DNA of 64,000 nt from Zanthoxylum bungeanum (lineage: Eukaryota; Streptophyta; Magnoliopsida; Sapindales; Rutaceae), in assembly GCA_019454045.1 (NCBI GenBank), contig SKCR01035568.1, forward strand, positions 180,705-244,704, in the 5' to 3' direction. The translations under genes were made by a program, and so were the position numbers. Of the stretch, positions 45,894 to 57,283 are shown piece after piece. Within the stretch, counting starts at the first letter, position 1. Each line of letters opens with the position of its first letter. The notes beneath the pieces were generated by a model, which worked only from the letters and a program-made list of their open reading frames with translations, was not told where the DNA came from and did not search any database.

Positions 45894-47400
45894 CAATGGC
45901 AGAAGGCGGAAATCATCAATCTTCGGGGAGTCCAGTGACAGACTGGATGAAAAAGGTGGAAGAGAGCATGAAAACCATGATGGATCGGCTGGAGAGAATG
46001 GAATGAACGAACAACGAGAGACCAGACGTCGGTTCAGTCGAAGAAAAATGGAAAAAGTAGAAGGGAAAAGGGTGATAGATACAAGTGAAGATGATGGACC
46101 CAGGAGGAGGGGCCCCTACGGGATAAAATCCGTAGTTGTATAAAAAGATTCACAAACAGATGACACATGGGAAGAAGAAGAAGGAAGACCATCACCAGAT
46201 CCCTCCTATGATAGTTTTAGCGACTCCAGAAGAGAAGACAGGGAATATAGCGAAGATGTACGGGAAATTCCAAGACATGAGGAACGCCGCACACGGGGCA
46301 TTAGACGCACGAGGGGCACAGAAGACGACATGGCGGCACGACCAGTGAGATAAAGTCTTGGTTAAAAAGGAGATGACCAGTGGGGGTAGGCCTCAAGACC
46401 GATGCAAGTGATGCCCGGGACAGTGAGAGAATCTCCCCTCACAGAAGAAATAAAATCGGCAAAATTCTCAAAGTGATTCAACATGCCGAGCATGGCACCT
46501 TACAAAGGCCACTCTGACCCGAAATCGCACATCGAAAGCTTTGTCCTGTTGATGGAAGTCCAGGGAGTGGTAGGAGATGCAATCAGCAAAGTGTTCCCCA
46601 TAACTTTAGGTGGACCCGCCATCCTATGGTACAGAAGTCTGGCCCCGGGGAGCATCGGAAGCTTCACACAGCTCAAAAGGTCGTTCGTTCGACACTTCAA
46701 AGGGTCGCGTCCCCAAGAAGACGATTGGAGAGTTAAGGCTTATGAAACAAGGAGACGACGAGCCCCTAAAAATTTTCATCGAGAGGTACCACAACATGGT
46801 ACTCGAGGTCGGAGGGTACGAGTCCAAAGAGGCCCTGGAAAGTTTAAAGGGAGCCCTAAGGGTCGGAAGACTGTGGACCCACCTAAGAATCCAAGACACA
46901 CCAGATTATGCCACCGCTCTGAAGGTAGCGCGGAAGTTTGTCTTGTTAGAAAGCGAAGAAAAGATCTCCCGAAGGGGGACGGCCATTCGAGAAAGAACAA
47001 CAAGAACAGAGGCCCCCCGACGACCGGACAGGGAATTCAAAAAATTCAATCCAAGACCCAAGAATTCAAACCAATGCCCGAAGGGATCAGGAAAAAGGTG
47101 TCGCGACCCAGGTGAATCATGTAGTCCGAGAAGAAGCATATATTCCCCTGAGCAAGCCACCAGGGCAAATCATCATGGAGATACAGGAAAAAGGCCTCTT
47201 GATAGAACCCGACCTCAGGAGATTACCCCCGGATAAAGGAACCAGAAGTCTTACTGCGTACATCATAATCTGAGGGGGCACACAACGGACGAATGCAAGG
47301 ATCTGCGGAAACAGATGGAGGACCTAGCCCGAAATGAGTATCTAAATAGTTATATCAACCATGAGGCCATGGCCGCCAGATAGAGGGCACGAAGCCGGCA
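45894..47400 (+). pseudogene. gag: Tat element A Gag, frameshifted
   Basis: Begins with MAEGGNHQSSGSPVTDWMKK at 45896, a short helical region that stops after 36 codons; 46155-46350 then carries an acidic/arginine-rich linker. The capsid-like core starts at 46483 (APYKGHSDPKSHIESF, GPAILWYRSL, SFTQLKRSFVRHF) and shifts near 46705, where element B has two more bases. It continues in the 46610 frame (DDEPLKIFIERYHNMVLEV, ATALKVARKF). Another 1-bp loss near 47064 precedes the zinc knuckle YCVHHNLRGHTTDEC (about 47253). Element B has the undamaged reading of the same core. Function is assembly of the virus-like particle. Confidence 0.8.
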
Positions 47401-47401
47401 G

Positions 47402-48250
47402 GTGAACATCATCGCAGGAGGGAAAACACTGGTCGGAGACTCTAACCAGTCAAGAAAAAGCTATAGCCAAATACAGGGGACGGAAGTGCTGGAAACGGAA
47501 AGATCCCCAGTACCACGAGGAAGTCGGTCGGTACCCATAATGTTCACCGACGAGGATGCTCGAGGGGTGAGTTTCCCCCATGACGATGCGCTAATAATCA
47601 AAGCTACAATCAGCGGCACAGAGGTAGATAGAATCCTGGTAGATCCCGGAAGCGCGGTAGACATAATATCCAAAGAAGCTTTAGAAAGCCTGGGAGTGGA
47701 GTATGTAACCCTAACTAATGACGGCACCCCATGTACGGTTTTGGAGGCTCAACGGTCATCCCGTTGGGGAGAATACAATTGGCAACAACCATCGGAACTC
47801 GCCCCAGGACCCGGACAGTTATGGTAAACTTCACTGTGGTGGACTGCCTGAGCAGTTACCAAGTCATTATCGGCCGACCTTTTATGATGAAAACAAAGGC
47901 TGTGATGTCCTGCTATCACTTAAAACTAAAGTTCCCCACCCGGGAAGGGATTGGAATCGTGTGCGGGAGTCAGAAGATAGCCTGTAGCTGCTTTACCACT
48001 CTCTCACGAGAGACCCTCTGCATTGAAAAAGGGACCAAGAAGAGGCAGAGGGGCGAGAACGAGAGGAAAGAACCAGGTCCCCGCCCGGATAAAGTTGCCC
48101 GGCTAGGAACAGCTGAAGAGTTAGAAGAAATAAAACTGTTCGGACCGAAAAAAAGGCATAAAGATAGGGGAACCTGGACGAAACCCTAAGAAAGGGCCTG
48201 CTAGAATGTCTACGGGAATACCCCGACATCTTCGCATGGGGACACAATGA
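47402..48250 (+). pseudogene. pol: Tat element A protease region
   Basis: The frame from 47402 has FTDEDARGVSFPHDDALIIK, the marker preceding Tat proteases, and the active-site block ILVDPGSAVDIISKEAL (47634-47684). Normal proteases have a T or S/G at the second position, so DPGS is unusual. After about 47725 the coding frame changes (47731-48189), with STVIPLGRIQLATTIG and IIGRPFMMKTKAVMSCYHLK, the second half of the domain. One indel therefore separates the halves. The 3' part is a charged linker up to the reverse transcriptase. Confidence 0.75.
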
Positions 48251-48251
48251 C

Positions 48252-49110
48252 ATGCCCGGGATTGACCCAAATTTCATCAGTCACCGCTTAGCAGCAAACC
48301 CGTCACTAAAACCGGTCAAACAGAAGAGAAGGATCTTCAATCAAGAACGGTGCAGAGCGGTGGCATCCGAGGTGGAAAAACTGTTAAAAGCTAGCTTCAT
48401 CAGAGAAGTAAAGTACCCCGAGTGGGTGTCAACAGGTATTGGTAAAAAAGTCCAATGGAAAATAGAGGATGTGTGTAGATTTCACCGACCTCAATAAGGC
48501 GTGTCCAAAAATAGCTTTCCTCTACCAAATATAGATCAACTGGTAGACGCAACTGCCTGCCAAGGACTACTAAGCTTCATGGATGCCTTCTCAGGGTACA
48601 ATCAGGTCAGGATGCATCCTGCAGACGAGGAGAAAACCACTTTTATCACCGATCAAGGACTGTACTGCTACAAAGTAATGCCTTTCGGACTGAGAAAACG
48701 CAGAGGCAACTTTTCAAAGGTTAGTAAACAAAATTTTCAAACCACTCATCGGCACTTCAATGTTGGTATATGTGGACGACATGAACAATGTCCAGAGAAC
48801 CAAGATCACGTAACTGACCTAAAGAAAACCTTCGAGTTGCTGAGAAAACATAATTTAAGACTCAATCCAGAGAAGTGTGCATTCGGAGTGGCCTCAGGAA
48901 AATTTCTAGGCTACATGGTGAGCTCCCGAGGCATAGAAGCCAACCCCCAGAAGATACAAGCCGTGCTAGATTTAACATCCCCCAGAACAATTAAAGAGGT
49001 GCAAGGTCTAACAGGCAGGGTCGACGTGCTCAACCGATTCATCTCTCGGGCGACCGACAAATGCCACCCCTTCTTCAAAGTCATCAAGAAGGCCCAAAAG
49101 GGGATCGACT
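48252..49110 (+). pseudogene. pol: Tat element A reverse transcriptase
   Basis: MPGIDPNFISHRLAANPSLK opens the domain at 48252, followed by PVKQKRR and FIREVKYPEWVS. A shift near 48430 leads through the DLNKACPK-like region to SFPLPNIDQLVDAT and FMDAFSGYNQVRMHPADEEK (48501 onward), then VMPFGLR. The catalytic YVDDM is present at 48769-48783 but in a different frame from its surroundings, because two indels flank it. LRLNPEKCAFGVASGKFLG and the thumb/connection region follow. The frame ends at TAG 49110, in GID*TPECEEAF, a tryptophan codon turned into a stop. Confidence 0.85.
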
Positions 49111-50094
49111 AGACACCGGAATGTGAGGAGGCCTTCCAGAAGCTAAAACAATATCTAGCACAGCCCCCACTCCTGGCTAAACCTCTCCTAGGAGAGACAT
49201 TATACTTGTACTTGGCTGTTTCAAAACACGTAGTGAGTTCGGTATTGGTGCAAGAGGCCGACCAGATCCAGACCGGTATACTATGTCAGCAAAGCTCTAT
49301 TGGATGCAGAGACCCGATATCCCGTGCATGAACTAGTCGATCTATCATTGATCACTGCAGCACGGAAATTACGACCCTACTTCCAGGCCCACCCTATCGG
49401 AGTTTACACTAATTACCCCATGCGGCAGATCTTGCAAAAACCAGAAACCTCGGGAAGGTTAATGAAATGGTCGGTGGAGCTAAGCGAGCACGACATTTCC
49501 TACCTCCCAATGATAGCAATAAAAGGGCAGGCATTGGCATATTTTGTTGCGGAACTCGCGGAACCCCAAATATTGACCACGGAGGAAAGCAAATGGGAAA
49601 TGTCAGTGGATGGTTCTGCTAGCTCACAGGGCAACAGGGCAGGAATCGCACTGAAAAACAGTGAAGGAGAAGAAGTGTTGCTTGCCTTGAAATTTGCTTT
49701 CAAAGCCACAAACAATGAAGCCGAATACGAAGCAATCTTGGCCGGATTAAGGCTATGCACAGTAGTGGGAGTCCACAACGTGGTAGTAAGGAGTGACTCT
49801 CAGCTAGCCATTCAACAACTAAAGGAGAATTTCAGGCCAGGGAGCCGACTATGATAGCTTACTTAGCCGAAGTAAAAAAGTGATGGAGAAAGTGGGGAAC
49901 GTACGCTTCGAACAAATCGGACGAGAAGACAACTGTGAAGCAGACTCCCTGGCCCGGCTCGCATCCTCAATGAAGACCGAGGACCCCAGAATAATCCCTC
50001 TCATATGCCTCCGAGAAAGAAGCATAGGGGAGCAGAAGGTAGATATAGTAGAAGAGGGAGGCAAAAACTCATGGATGCAACCGATTAGGAATAC
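49111..50094 (+). pseudogene. pol: Tat element A RNase H
   Basis: The reverse-transcriptase tail and RNase H spread over two or three frames. The main frame 49300-49854 holds MSVDGSASSQGNRAGIAL (first aspartate), NNEAEYEAILAGL (glutamate) and VVRSDSQLAIQQL (second aspartate). The last aspartate lies in CEADSLARLAS near 49940 in a new frame. Indels near 49280 and 49855 are needed to explain this. Confidence 0.8.
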
Positions 50095-51306
50095 ATGGAA
50101 ACAGGGGAAACCCTTAAAGACAAAAAGGAGACCAAGAAACTAAAATTCAAGAGCACCAAGTTCTCCCTGATCGAAGGGTTGCTCTACCGAAGAGGCTATA
50201 CCGTACCCCTCCTGAGATGTTTAACAGAAGAGGAAGCAGATTATGTGCTCAGGGAAATTCACACGGGCATCTGTGGAAGTCACGCCGGAGGAAGATCAAT
50301 CGCCTTTAAAGCCTTAAGACAAGGATTTTACTGGCCGACCATGCATCAGGACGGTGTGAGGGTAGCCCAGAAATGCGAAGGTTGTCAGAAAAATGCCAAC
50401 ATCCACCATCAACCGGCAGAACAATTAACCACCTTGTCCAGCCCCTGGCCATTCGCGCAGTGGGAGCTAGATATCATAGGGCCAATGCCAAAAGGACGAG
50501 GGCAGGCGAAGTATGCAATCGTGGCCATAGACTATTTCACAAAATGGGCAGAAGCCGAGCCGCTATCCACCATCACGGAGAAGAAGGCCACCGAGTTTAT
50601 AAAGAAGAACATTATCTGCAAGTTCGGAATCCCCCGGGCGATCATCACCGACAACGGGAAACAATTCGATAGCAAAGGATTCAGGAAGCTATGCAAAGAC
50701 CTCCAGATCGCTTTAAAATTCGCCTCGCCAGCCCATCCCAAGTCAAACGGACAGGTTGAGGCAACAAACAAGATCATCAAGGCAAATCTTAAAGCTCGGC
50801 TCGGATCATGCAAAGGCTTATGGGTCGAAGAATTACCAGAAGTGCTATGGGTACATCGGACGACCTACAAAGATTCCACATGGGAAACACCATTTTCCCT
50901 ATCATACGGATGTGAGGCTATCATTCCAGCAGAAATCGGGGTAGCAAATCACAGGGTCCGCCACTTTGGGAATGAGCAGAATGAAGAACTTATCAAAAAC
51001 CACCTCGACCTGGTCGAGGAAAGAAGAGAGAAATCATCTATGAAAGCGGCAGTCTACCAACAAAGAATGGCCCGCTTCTACAACGAAGAGTTCGAACCCG
51101 CTCCTTCCTCCCTGGCGACTTAGTATTGAGAAGGGTCACCTTAAACACCCGATGACCAGAGGAGGGCTCGTTAGGTGCCAAGTGGGAAGGGCCCTACAGA
51201 ATCACAGAGGTGATAAGGACAGGGGCTTACATCCTAGAACAGCTGGACGGCACAAGATTGAAAAAACCATGGAACGCCGAGATGTTGAGAAAATACTTTC
51301 AATAAA
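50095..51306 (+). pseudogene. pol: Tat element A integrase
   Basis: The longest sense frame, 342 codons from 50095. HHCC finger: EIHTGICGSHAGG...CEGCQK (about 50250-50390). DDE core: WELDIIGP (50460), IITDNGKQF (50643) and SNGQVEATNK (50745), with the acidic residues spaced as in active enzymes. The core appears undamaged up to about 51110. A shift near 51110 then displaces the C-terminal module, whose end WNAEMLRKYFQ and stop at 51304-51306 are read in another frame. It would insert the cDNA into the genome. Of all pol domains here it is the best preserved. Confidence 0.85.
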
Positions 51307-53020
51307 TTCTCCCTTCCTTATTTTCTTTTGCAACAACCCGACAAGGGACGGAAACTCAATATAAAGCCTCTCTCAAAATGACCCTCAGAGAGTTGTAAGA
51401 AGGGCAGTATGTCCCCGAATATAAATAAAACTTTCTTTTCCAAAATTTTCACCCACTCTTCTAAAAAAAAAATTTTGTAAACCATATTCAAAACCCCGGG
51501 GACATACTCAATACAACGGTCCAGGGTCAAAAGCACAAAACCTGCAACTACCCGACCACGGCTACCACCATAAAGAAGCACAAGTCACACCAGAATCAGT
51601 CGACTCCATACAAGCATTAAACAGCAGGGACGAAAGTGAATCAGAGTATAGATCCGTGAGAAGCATAGCACGGGGAGGGATGATACCCCCGTGAGGATTG
51701 CTTACTCCAAGTGTTACCGAACATAAGGAGGAATATGCCCTTAATGTTTCGAACACCTCGGGGCTGGATCTTGTTCCGCCGAGGTCACTTGACTATTCGG
51801 CTCGGGGTCGGGTTACGTCCCACCGAGTCATGCTCATTGGTCTTGGGACAGGACATTCCCCCAGAACCAAGTGTCTCTCTTAGCTCGGGGTCCTCGGAAT
51901 ATTCAGGGACATACTCGATGCATAGGATCCGTGAGAAGCATAGCACGGGGAGGGATGATACCCTCGTGGCGATTGCTTACTCCAGTGTTACCGAACATAA
52001 GGAGGAATATGCCCTTAATGTGTCGAGCACTCTTTGATCCTCACTTACCCGATGTAATGGATCCGTGGGAAAGCATAGCACGGGGGATGATGATGCCCCC
52101 GTGACGATTGCTAGCTCCAGTGATGCCGGACCTAAGGAGGAATGTGCCCTTAGTATCCCGGCCACTCTTTGATCCATTCATCATTTGGATCCAAGAGAGG
52201 CGCAGTACGGGGATGTGTTGTGCCCCTGTAGCGTGTGCCTACTCCAGCGTGGTAAGGAGGAGCCCTCGTACAATACACAAGCTCCACAGTGACCCGACAT
52301 ATAGAGGATGTGCCCTTACCATTTAAACTCTCTTTGATCCAAATCCTGGTTCGCCGGGACACTAAATTGAAAGGTTCAGAATTATGTTTTGGAGACCTCG
52401 GACATGACGCTGTTCTAAGGTATCTGTGCTATTGTTTACACTTTTTTGGTTTTATTTTCCAAAATTTTGTTTTTTGTTTTTTTTCATCGGTCTGAAAAGG
52501 GGACGCCCAAAAAGATTCGATATGGCTTCAAAGGTTGATTCCATTCCCTTCGGAGCAAGTCCCAATGATTGTTCGGCTCGGGCCTGGACTCGTTCCGCCG
52601 AGGCCACTTTATTAATCAGCTCGGGGCTGGATTCGTTCCGCCGAGACCGCTTGGATATTTAGGCTCGGGGCTGGATTACGTTTCGCCGAGGCCATTCAGT
52701 TATTCGGCTCGGGGCTGGATTTCGTTCCTCCGAGGCCACTTGGTTATACAGCTCGGGGTCGGGCCACATCCCACCGAATCTATCTTTTGGACTGGGGACG
52801 AAACATTCCCCCAGGGCCAAGTGTTCCATACAGCTCGGGGTCGGGTTACGTCCCACCGATTGCATCTCATCATCTGTGTCCTTCATAATTCAGAGTTCAT
52901 CCTCAACCACTGAATAATTTGGGTCTCGGTTCGTATTATCCCCTCTCGAACAAGCCTTAAATAATCATTTGAAGAAGAACACCCAGAACAAGGAACAAAG
53001 AGAAAAGCAGAAAACACACA

Positions 53021-53080
<60 letters not shown>

Positions 53081-53156
53081 TCGAATAAAATATGAAGTGT
53101 TATTAAAAAAAAAAAAAAGACAAGTGTACACAGGGCCCCGTCCGGGTTACCCCTTT
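51307..53156. repeat. Non-coding region with two tandem repeat types
   Basis: 51640-52330 holds three or four degenerate units (GATCCGTG, AAGCATAGCACGGGG, GATTGCT..CTCC, CCGAACATAAGGAGGAAT, ATGCCCTTA). 51760-52860 has shorter units around GGCTCGGGG(C/T)(T/C)GG..TTCCGCCGAGGCCACTT, roughly 55 bp, densest at 52570-52760. A (TA)n microsatellite of about 55 bp is at 53024-53078 and a poly-A at 53103. No gene is supported; the many small ORFs read through repeat units. Confidence 0.7.
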
Positions 53157-53922
53157 TTAATCAGCCCGCACAGGGGCAGGAAGTTCTTCCTCGGCTAGCT
53201 CAGACGACAGGTGGATCGGTTCGATCTCAAGAGGGGGAACAGCAGCTTCAGCCTCGACAACATGGGAGACCCCTACTTCAAGGATAGGAGGTGGAATCTC
53301 AGGATAGTCCTCTCCAGGAGCAGGAACCTCAGGTCGGTCTTCTTGGGAAACCTGCGGGACCGGAGCAACAGAAATCGGGTCGGAATCCATCGCTTCCTCG
53401 GAAGAAGGGGAGCCACTTCTGAAACTCCTCCTCAGATATTTCCCCTTTACAGAAACGGATGGCTGCATGGATCGGCCCCATATCCAGGTCAAGCAGCACC
53501 ATTGGTATAATTTCAGCACAATCACCGACCTCTTCAAGATGAATGGAGTCCCTCTCGGCCTCCCACTCAATTTCCCTATCCCTAAGCTCGGCACGGGCCC
53601 GTCCCAGTTCCTCCTCCTTGGCCCGCAGCTTATACTTCACACTGCCTACTTCCACCTTAAGGAGCCCGATCTCAGCCCGGGCATCCACCAAACTTGCTCT
53701 AGCTTCTTCAGCGTTCTTGCGCTCTAGAGTAGCAGCAGCCTTAAGAGCTTTGTTTGTTTTGACAGCATCAACCGCAGCCAGCTCATGATCCATATTCCTC
53801 TCTTCGGCACTAGCCAACTTGGCCTCCACTTCAGAAAGACGATTCTGAAGCCTCTGGGCTTGGCCGCCTTAGGACAAAAGGCTTATAAATAGGTCCTTAT
53901 TCTTGGCCGCCAAATAATTTGC
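53157..53922 (-). pseudogene. Antisense extra gene of Tat A, exon 4 (coiled coil)
   Basis: Begins after the acceptor GGCAG at 53923 with ANYLAAKNKDLF, in the same phase as exon 3. One stop (TAA, about 53868) lies early in the exon. The following frame, LQNRLSEVEAKLASAEERNM to about 53590, is a long heptad-type helix rich in A, E, K, L and R. A frame change near 53410 leads to the acidic proline-rich end VAPVPQVSQEDRPEVPAP and the stop at 53157. Coiled coil plus disordered tail suggests self-association. I recognise no enzyme. Confidence 0.65.
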
Positions 53923-54007
53923 CTGCCGAGAAGAAAAAAGAAGTTAGAAAAATAAAAACAAAGTATGAAAGACACCAGGGATATAGAAGAGAAGTAAAAG
54001 AAGTGAC

Positions 54008-54516
54008 CTGGGCCAGCTGGGAGCACAACTTTGCAACTACCTCCTCGGGTGAGAGGTCCTCAAACCTCGGAATCTTCTCAGGAGGTACGGCCCCGGCCAG
54101 CTCATTGAAAGCCGGTACCAAATAGGAAGTAGCCTCCCTAATATTCTTCCCAAGGTCATCAACTCCAAAAAACACAACACCCTTCAGTTTCTTGGAATGA
54201 CCCTCATGCCGAACCGGAGCTTCTCTGCTCGGAGCCTCCTCCTCCTCCAATTCCCGCCTCAATTGAGTATCCACAGCTCCAAACCGATGCTTCCTCCTCC
54301 TGGAAGGTCTTGGAGGGCTATCAGGACGGGTAACACCCATTGGGGACACCCGGGGAGATGAAGATAGACCATGAGAGCTCGGCCGTTCTACCACCGTGGT
54401 CACCTTTCTACCCTCAGAAGATTCAGGTCGTTTCCGAGAAGTACCAATTCCACATGGGCTAGTTTTCTTCGCGGCACCGGTCAACCATTCGAGGTACTTT
54501 GGTCTCTTCGACATAC
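54008..54516 (-). pseudogene. Antisense extra gene of Tat A, exon 3
   Basis: Starts after a T-rich run and GCAG (acceptor at 54517) with GTATGTCG. One base from exon 2 plus GT completes a glycine codon before MSKRPKYLEWLTG. The middle is basic and serine/proline-rich (RPSRRRKHRFGAV), possibly a nuclear-localisation type segment. The end FNELAGAVPPEKIPRF..LSPEEVVAKLCSQLAQ reaches the donor CAG/GTCACT at 54007. The intron to exon 4 is 85 bp (53923-54007). Both introns that flank this exon keep the frame. Confidence 0.65.
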
Positions 54517-54631
54517 CTGCAAAAAGCAAAGACAAAAGAAAGGTTCAGGACCTAAGCATAAAAAAAAAAAAGACAACATCAAACATGATAAAAAAATAAG
54601 GGAGTTGGCTAGAAGATCAACAGGCATCTAC

Positions 54632-54780
54632 CTATCCGACCCGAGACCTTAGGAGGAACGGTCCGAACAAATCCCGATTCAAAAAATGCCGCTTCGTTTA
54701 CCAACTCCCTCCAATGAGCGGCATACCGCCGAGCCCAGAATACCTGCTTCCGGACCTGGTGGGAGACCTTGGGAGCATCC
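54632..54780 (-). pseudogene. Antisense extra gene of Tat A, exon 2
   Basis: The frame reads VRKQVFWARRYAAHWRELVN, FFESGFV and VPPKVSGRIG up to the donor G/GTAGATG at 54631. The intron to exon 3 is 115 bp (54517-54631) and closes in frame. The acceptor on the exon 1 side is unclear: the nearest AG (about 54781) does not give the right phase, so a small indel or another border must be assumed. Confidence 0.55.
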
Positions 54781-54874
54781 CTCCAACAGGTTAGGAGGAA
54801 TAGAAAAAATGGGTAAGAATCCAAACATAAAAAAAAAAACTAAGGGCAGAAAAGCTAAAGGTTAATCTCCTAAC

Positions 54875-55604
54875 CTCCCGCTCTAAAGATGTCCGGAACC
54901 AAGATCTCCTCTTCATCCGACTTCAGGGTCCGTCCCCAATCTCCAGTGGCCCAGAACCAAAGATCTTTGAAATTCTTATTGGAGTCAGGGAGTTTTTGGA
55001 CGACGTTTGACGAACTGTCGTAAACAGAAAGGTAGTACCAACCGTAGTGAGTCTTTGGGTTGGACTTCAACCGATATAACCTCTTCACTTCTTCAAAAAA
55101 AGGTTCACCAAGCCCCGCCCGATGCCAAGCTACATACAACCTGGCCAAAATCCTCCAACTGTTTAGACTTAGCTGACAGGGGGCGATCTCCATCTCGGCC
55201 AGCATCCAGGCAAAGTAGGGTTGAATTGGCAACCAGAGTCCGCATTCGAAGAAAGCTGGAAGAAGGGCCACGGAGCCCTCGTCAGGCTGACTGGCATGAT
55301 CACATGGAAGAGGGACCTCAAGAGCAATGTCTATCGGGATGTCATATCGTTGCCGAAGTAGTGCCAGATCATCCTCGGTTATCTTAGAGGGCCGAACCAT
55401 GTCCAGAGCCGAGCTTTCAAAGTCACCGGGCTCCGAATCCTTCCGAGGAACCCTCTGATGGTAAGAATCTTGTTCGATCTCAGAAGGGGTGTTGGTAGTA
55501 TCAAGGTCTTCCACGTTGGGTGCTCCCGAGCCAGAGGAAAGCTCTTCAGCAATAGGGGCCAAGGGTTTAGCAGGGTTTTCAGGGGGAGAACTGTCATTAG
55601 ACAT
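54875..55604 (-). CDS. Antisense extra gene of Tat A, exon 1 (gypsy-type 'transposon protein' domain)
   Basis: Open from the ATG at 55604 to the donor G/GTTAGG at 54874 (243 codons). The first 70 residues are acidic, serine/proline-rich and probably disordered. From ITEDDLALLRQRYDIP on it has the pattern known from plant proteins annotated as 'putative gypsy type transposon' (Pfam Transposase_28): LPAFFECGLWLPIQPYFAWM, LSLNSWRILARLYVAWHRAG, then KTHYGWYYLSVYDSS and LWFWATGDWGRTL. The name is historical; no transposase chemistry is known for it. Tat elements are known to carry extra ORFs, some antisense, between pol and the 3' LTR. Element B retains its first 110 codons almost unchanged. The role is unknown. 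Confidence 0.7.
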
Positions 55605-56492
55605 CCTAGACGTCCGGAAAATAAAAGGGCAAGGTCAGTCTACAACCATATTCTTGAGAAACGACCAAGGGATTCACAAGCTATCCTAAGTTTCAGAAAA
55701 AAACTAAATCTATGAAGTTCTAAGTGTCCTAAGCAAAACACTCAATAAAATCTCTCCCTAGCAAAGTATCAAAACAAATGAAAATGAGAAACAGCAAGGC
55801 ACAGCAAGCAAGAAAAGAGGAAGAGGAAGAAGGTCGTTCGGGAAACTTACTTGATCTATGCTCGGAAAAGCGGCGAAAAAGTTGAAGAACTTTGAGTAAA
55901 AACAAATCATGAGCTTCGTAGCTGGAGGGAAGAAGAGTTTTTTGAAGATTGATAGGATTTTTCGCAAGAATATCGGTTCACCTTCTCATTACAACGTCGG
56001 AATAATTCCAACCATCGGATCGTGATAAAGTCTCGGATGGACGCCAAGTGTCAACTGCAAAAGAGGTCTACCAAAATCAAATAAACGGTTGAGATCAGCG
56101 CACTGTTAAGACGCCTCTGCACGGTCGATTTTCTCCTGCTTTTGGCGGGAACCCGACGGATGTTTGACAAGTGTCAGGCTCAGAAAAAACCCTAAAGGTG
56201 ATTTGATGGGCATTTAAACAGACATGACGGTTGCGCGTCTCAAGAAAATATGCTTGAAAAGAGGCAACGGAGAATTTTGATCCGACTCCGGACCGACCAC
56301 CAGCAAAGAGCAGGAACCACTTTCAATATTTCATATTTTATATGATCCAAGCCTAGATAGTCAAGAGTAAACAATCATTAATCAGATCCGACTTTGATCT
56401 GAACACGTAACTGATAGAAGAGAGGACCAGGAACCCATTTTATATCCGGCACCAACTCGTATACTCGTTGGAACCTAGGACTAGGGGACAGA
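55605..56492 (-). promoter_or_regulatory. Upstream region of the antisense gene, with possible leader intron
   Basis: On the minus strand a strong donor GTAAGTTT follows ATCAA at about 55850 and a possible acceptor GTCTAG lies just before the ATG at 55604, suggesting a leader intron of about 245 bp. Further upstream is a TTTAAATG word near 56213 that could serve as TATA. The same text is kept in element B (62578-63357). No sense gene is visible. The polypurine-like CTAGGGGACAGA ends at the LTR (56492). Confidence 0.45.
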
Positions 56493-57283
56493 TGTTGATG
56501 GTGTTTTCAGGCATATAGTATTTAAAGCAGCACGACAAGGGTAAAAAGGTAATCCCTTCTAGGGCGAGACATTAATACCGACCCGACCCATAAAAATCCG
56601 CAGCAGCAAGGGCCCAAACACTTTGCAATAAGAGGCCGAGCACATTATGGTTACAGACCGACCACAACAGGTAGAGACGAGCTCTTATGATCGGCAGCCG
56701 AGCACTTTGGTGCGAATAACCGAGCATTATCAGATCAACAGCAGTATTCTCAATTCAAAGGACTATCATGACCGACCCCATGAAGACCGACCAGAGCGAT
56801 ACATGTTCCGGAAGATGACACCCTATTCTTACGGATAAGAAGACAGTCCTACCTTCATAAGGGATACTGATGAAAGACAGTGTTCTAGAAGATAAAGGAA
56901 GTAGAGATAGATTTGATAAAGGTTTCCTTGTGGGAACATGAGATTATTTCAAATAGGAATCCACATACTAGAAGGAGTTTGATTTCTTCACTATTATAAT
57001 AGAATGGTAGATTATGTGTAAGGAGGGAGAATCAAAAACTTGTAAAAGGCACAAGAAATACGAGTTTCAGCAATAAAAGTATAGTCCTGTTTGTCCCCGT
57101 GGACGTAGGTCGGATAAAATCCGCCGAACCACGTTAAATCTCCTTGTTTGATTGGCGCATTATCTACCTTCTGCTAAGTTTGCTTTTGGTTTCCCCCATA
57201 ACCAAACAAATTCACTATTGAAGGAGGATTGTCTCGGGAGTGATATTCTCGTATTGCCCTGAGACCAAAATCCACCGTCAACA
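56493..57283 (+). mobile_element. 3' LTR of Tat element A
   Basis: 791 bp, nearly identical to 45047-45842 except for scattered small indels, ending CCGTCAACA. TAAAC follows. Confidence 0.9.

Larger units (their letters stand above)
45047..57283 (+). mobile_element. Tat-type Ty3/gypsy element A, complete structure
   Basis: 12,237 bp from TGTTGATGG to CCGTCAACA with TAAAC duplicated at 45042-45046 and 57284-57288. LTRs are 796 and 791 bp. The order is LTR, primer site, gag, protease, reverse transcriptase, RNase H and integrase on plus; a non-coding repeat region; a minus-strand multi-exon ORF; its upstream region; a polypurine tract; and the LTR. The primer site and the extra antisense ORF between pol and the 3' LTR place it in the Tat lineage. 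Sense genes carry mainly small indels. Confidence 0.9.

Noticed and set aside
46136..47236. Several long ORFs on both strands over the gag region
   Set aside because: Shadow frames of gag; only those with the capsid-like core and zinc knuckle were kept.
53024..53080. Long TA run as a promoter
   Set aside because: A plain (TA)n microsatellite next to a poly-A; similar runs at 5411 and 44084 have no gene context.
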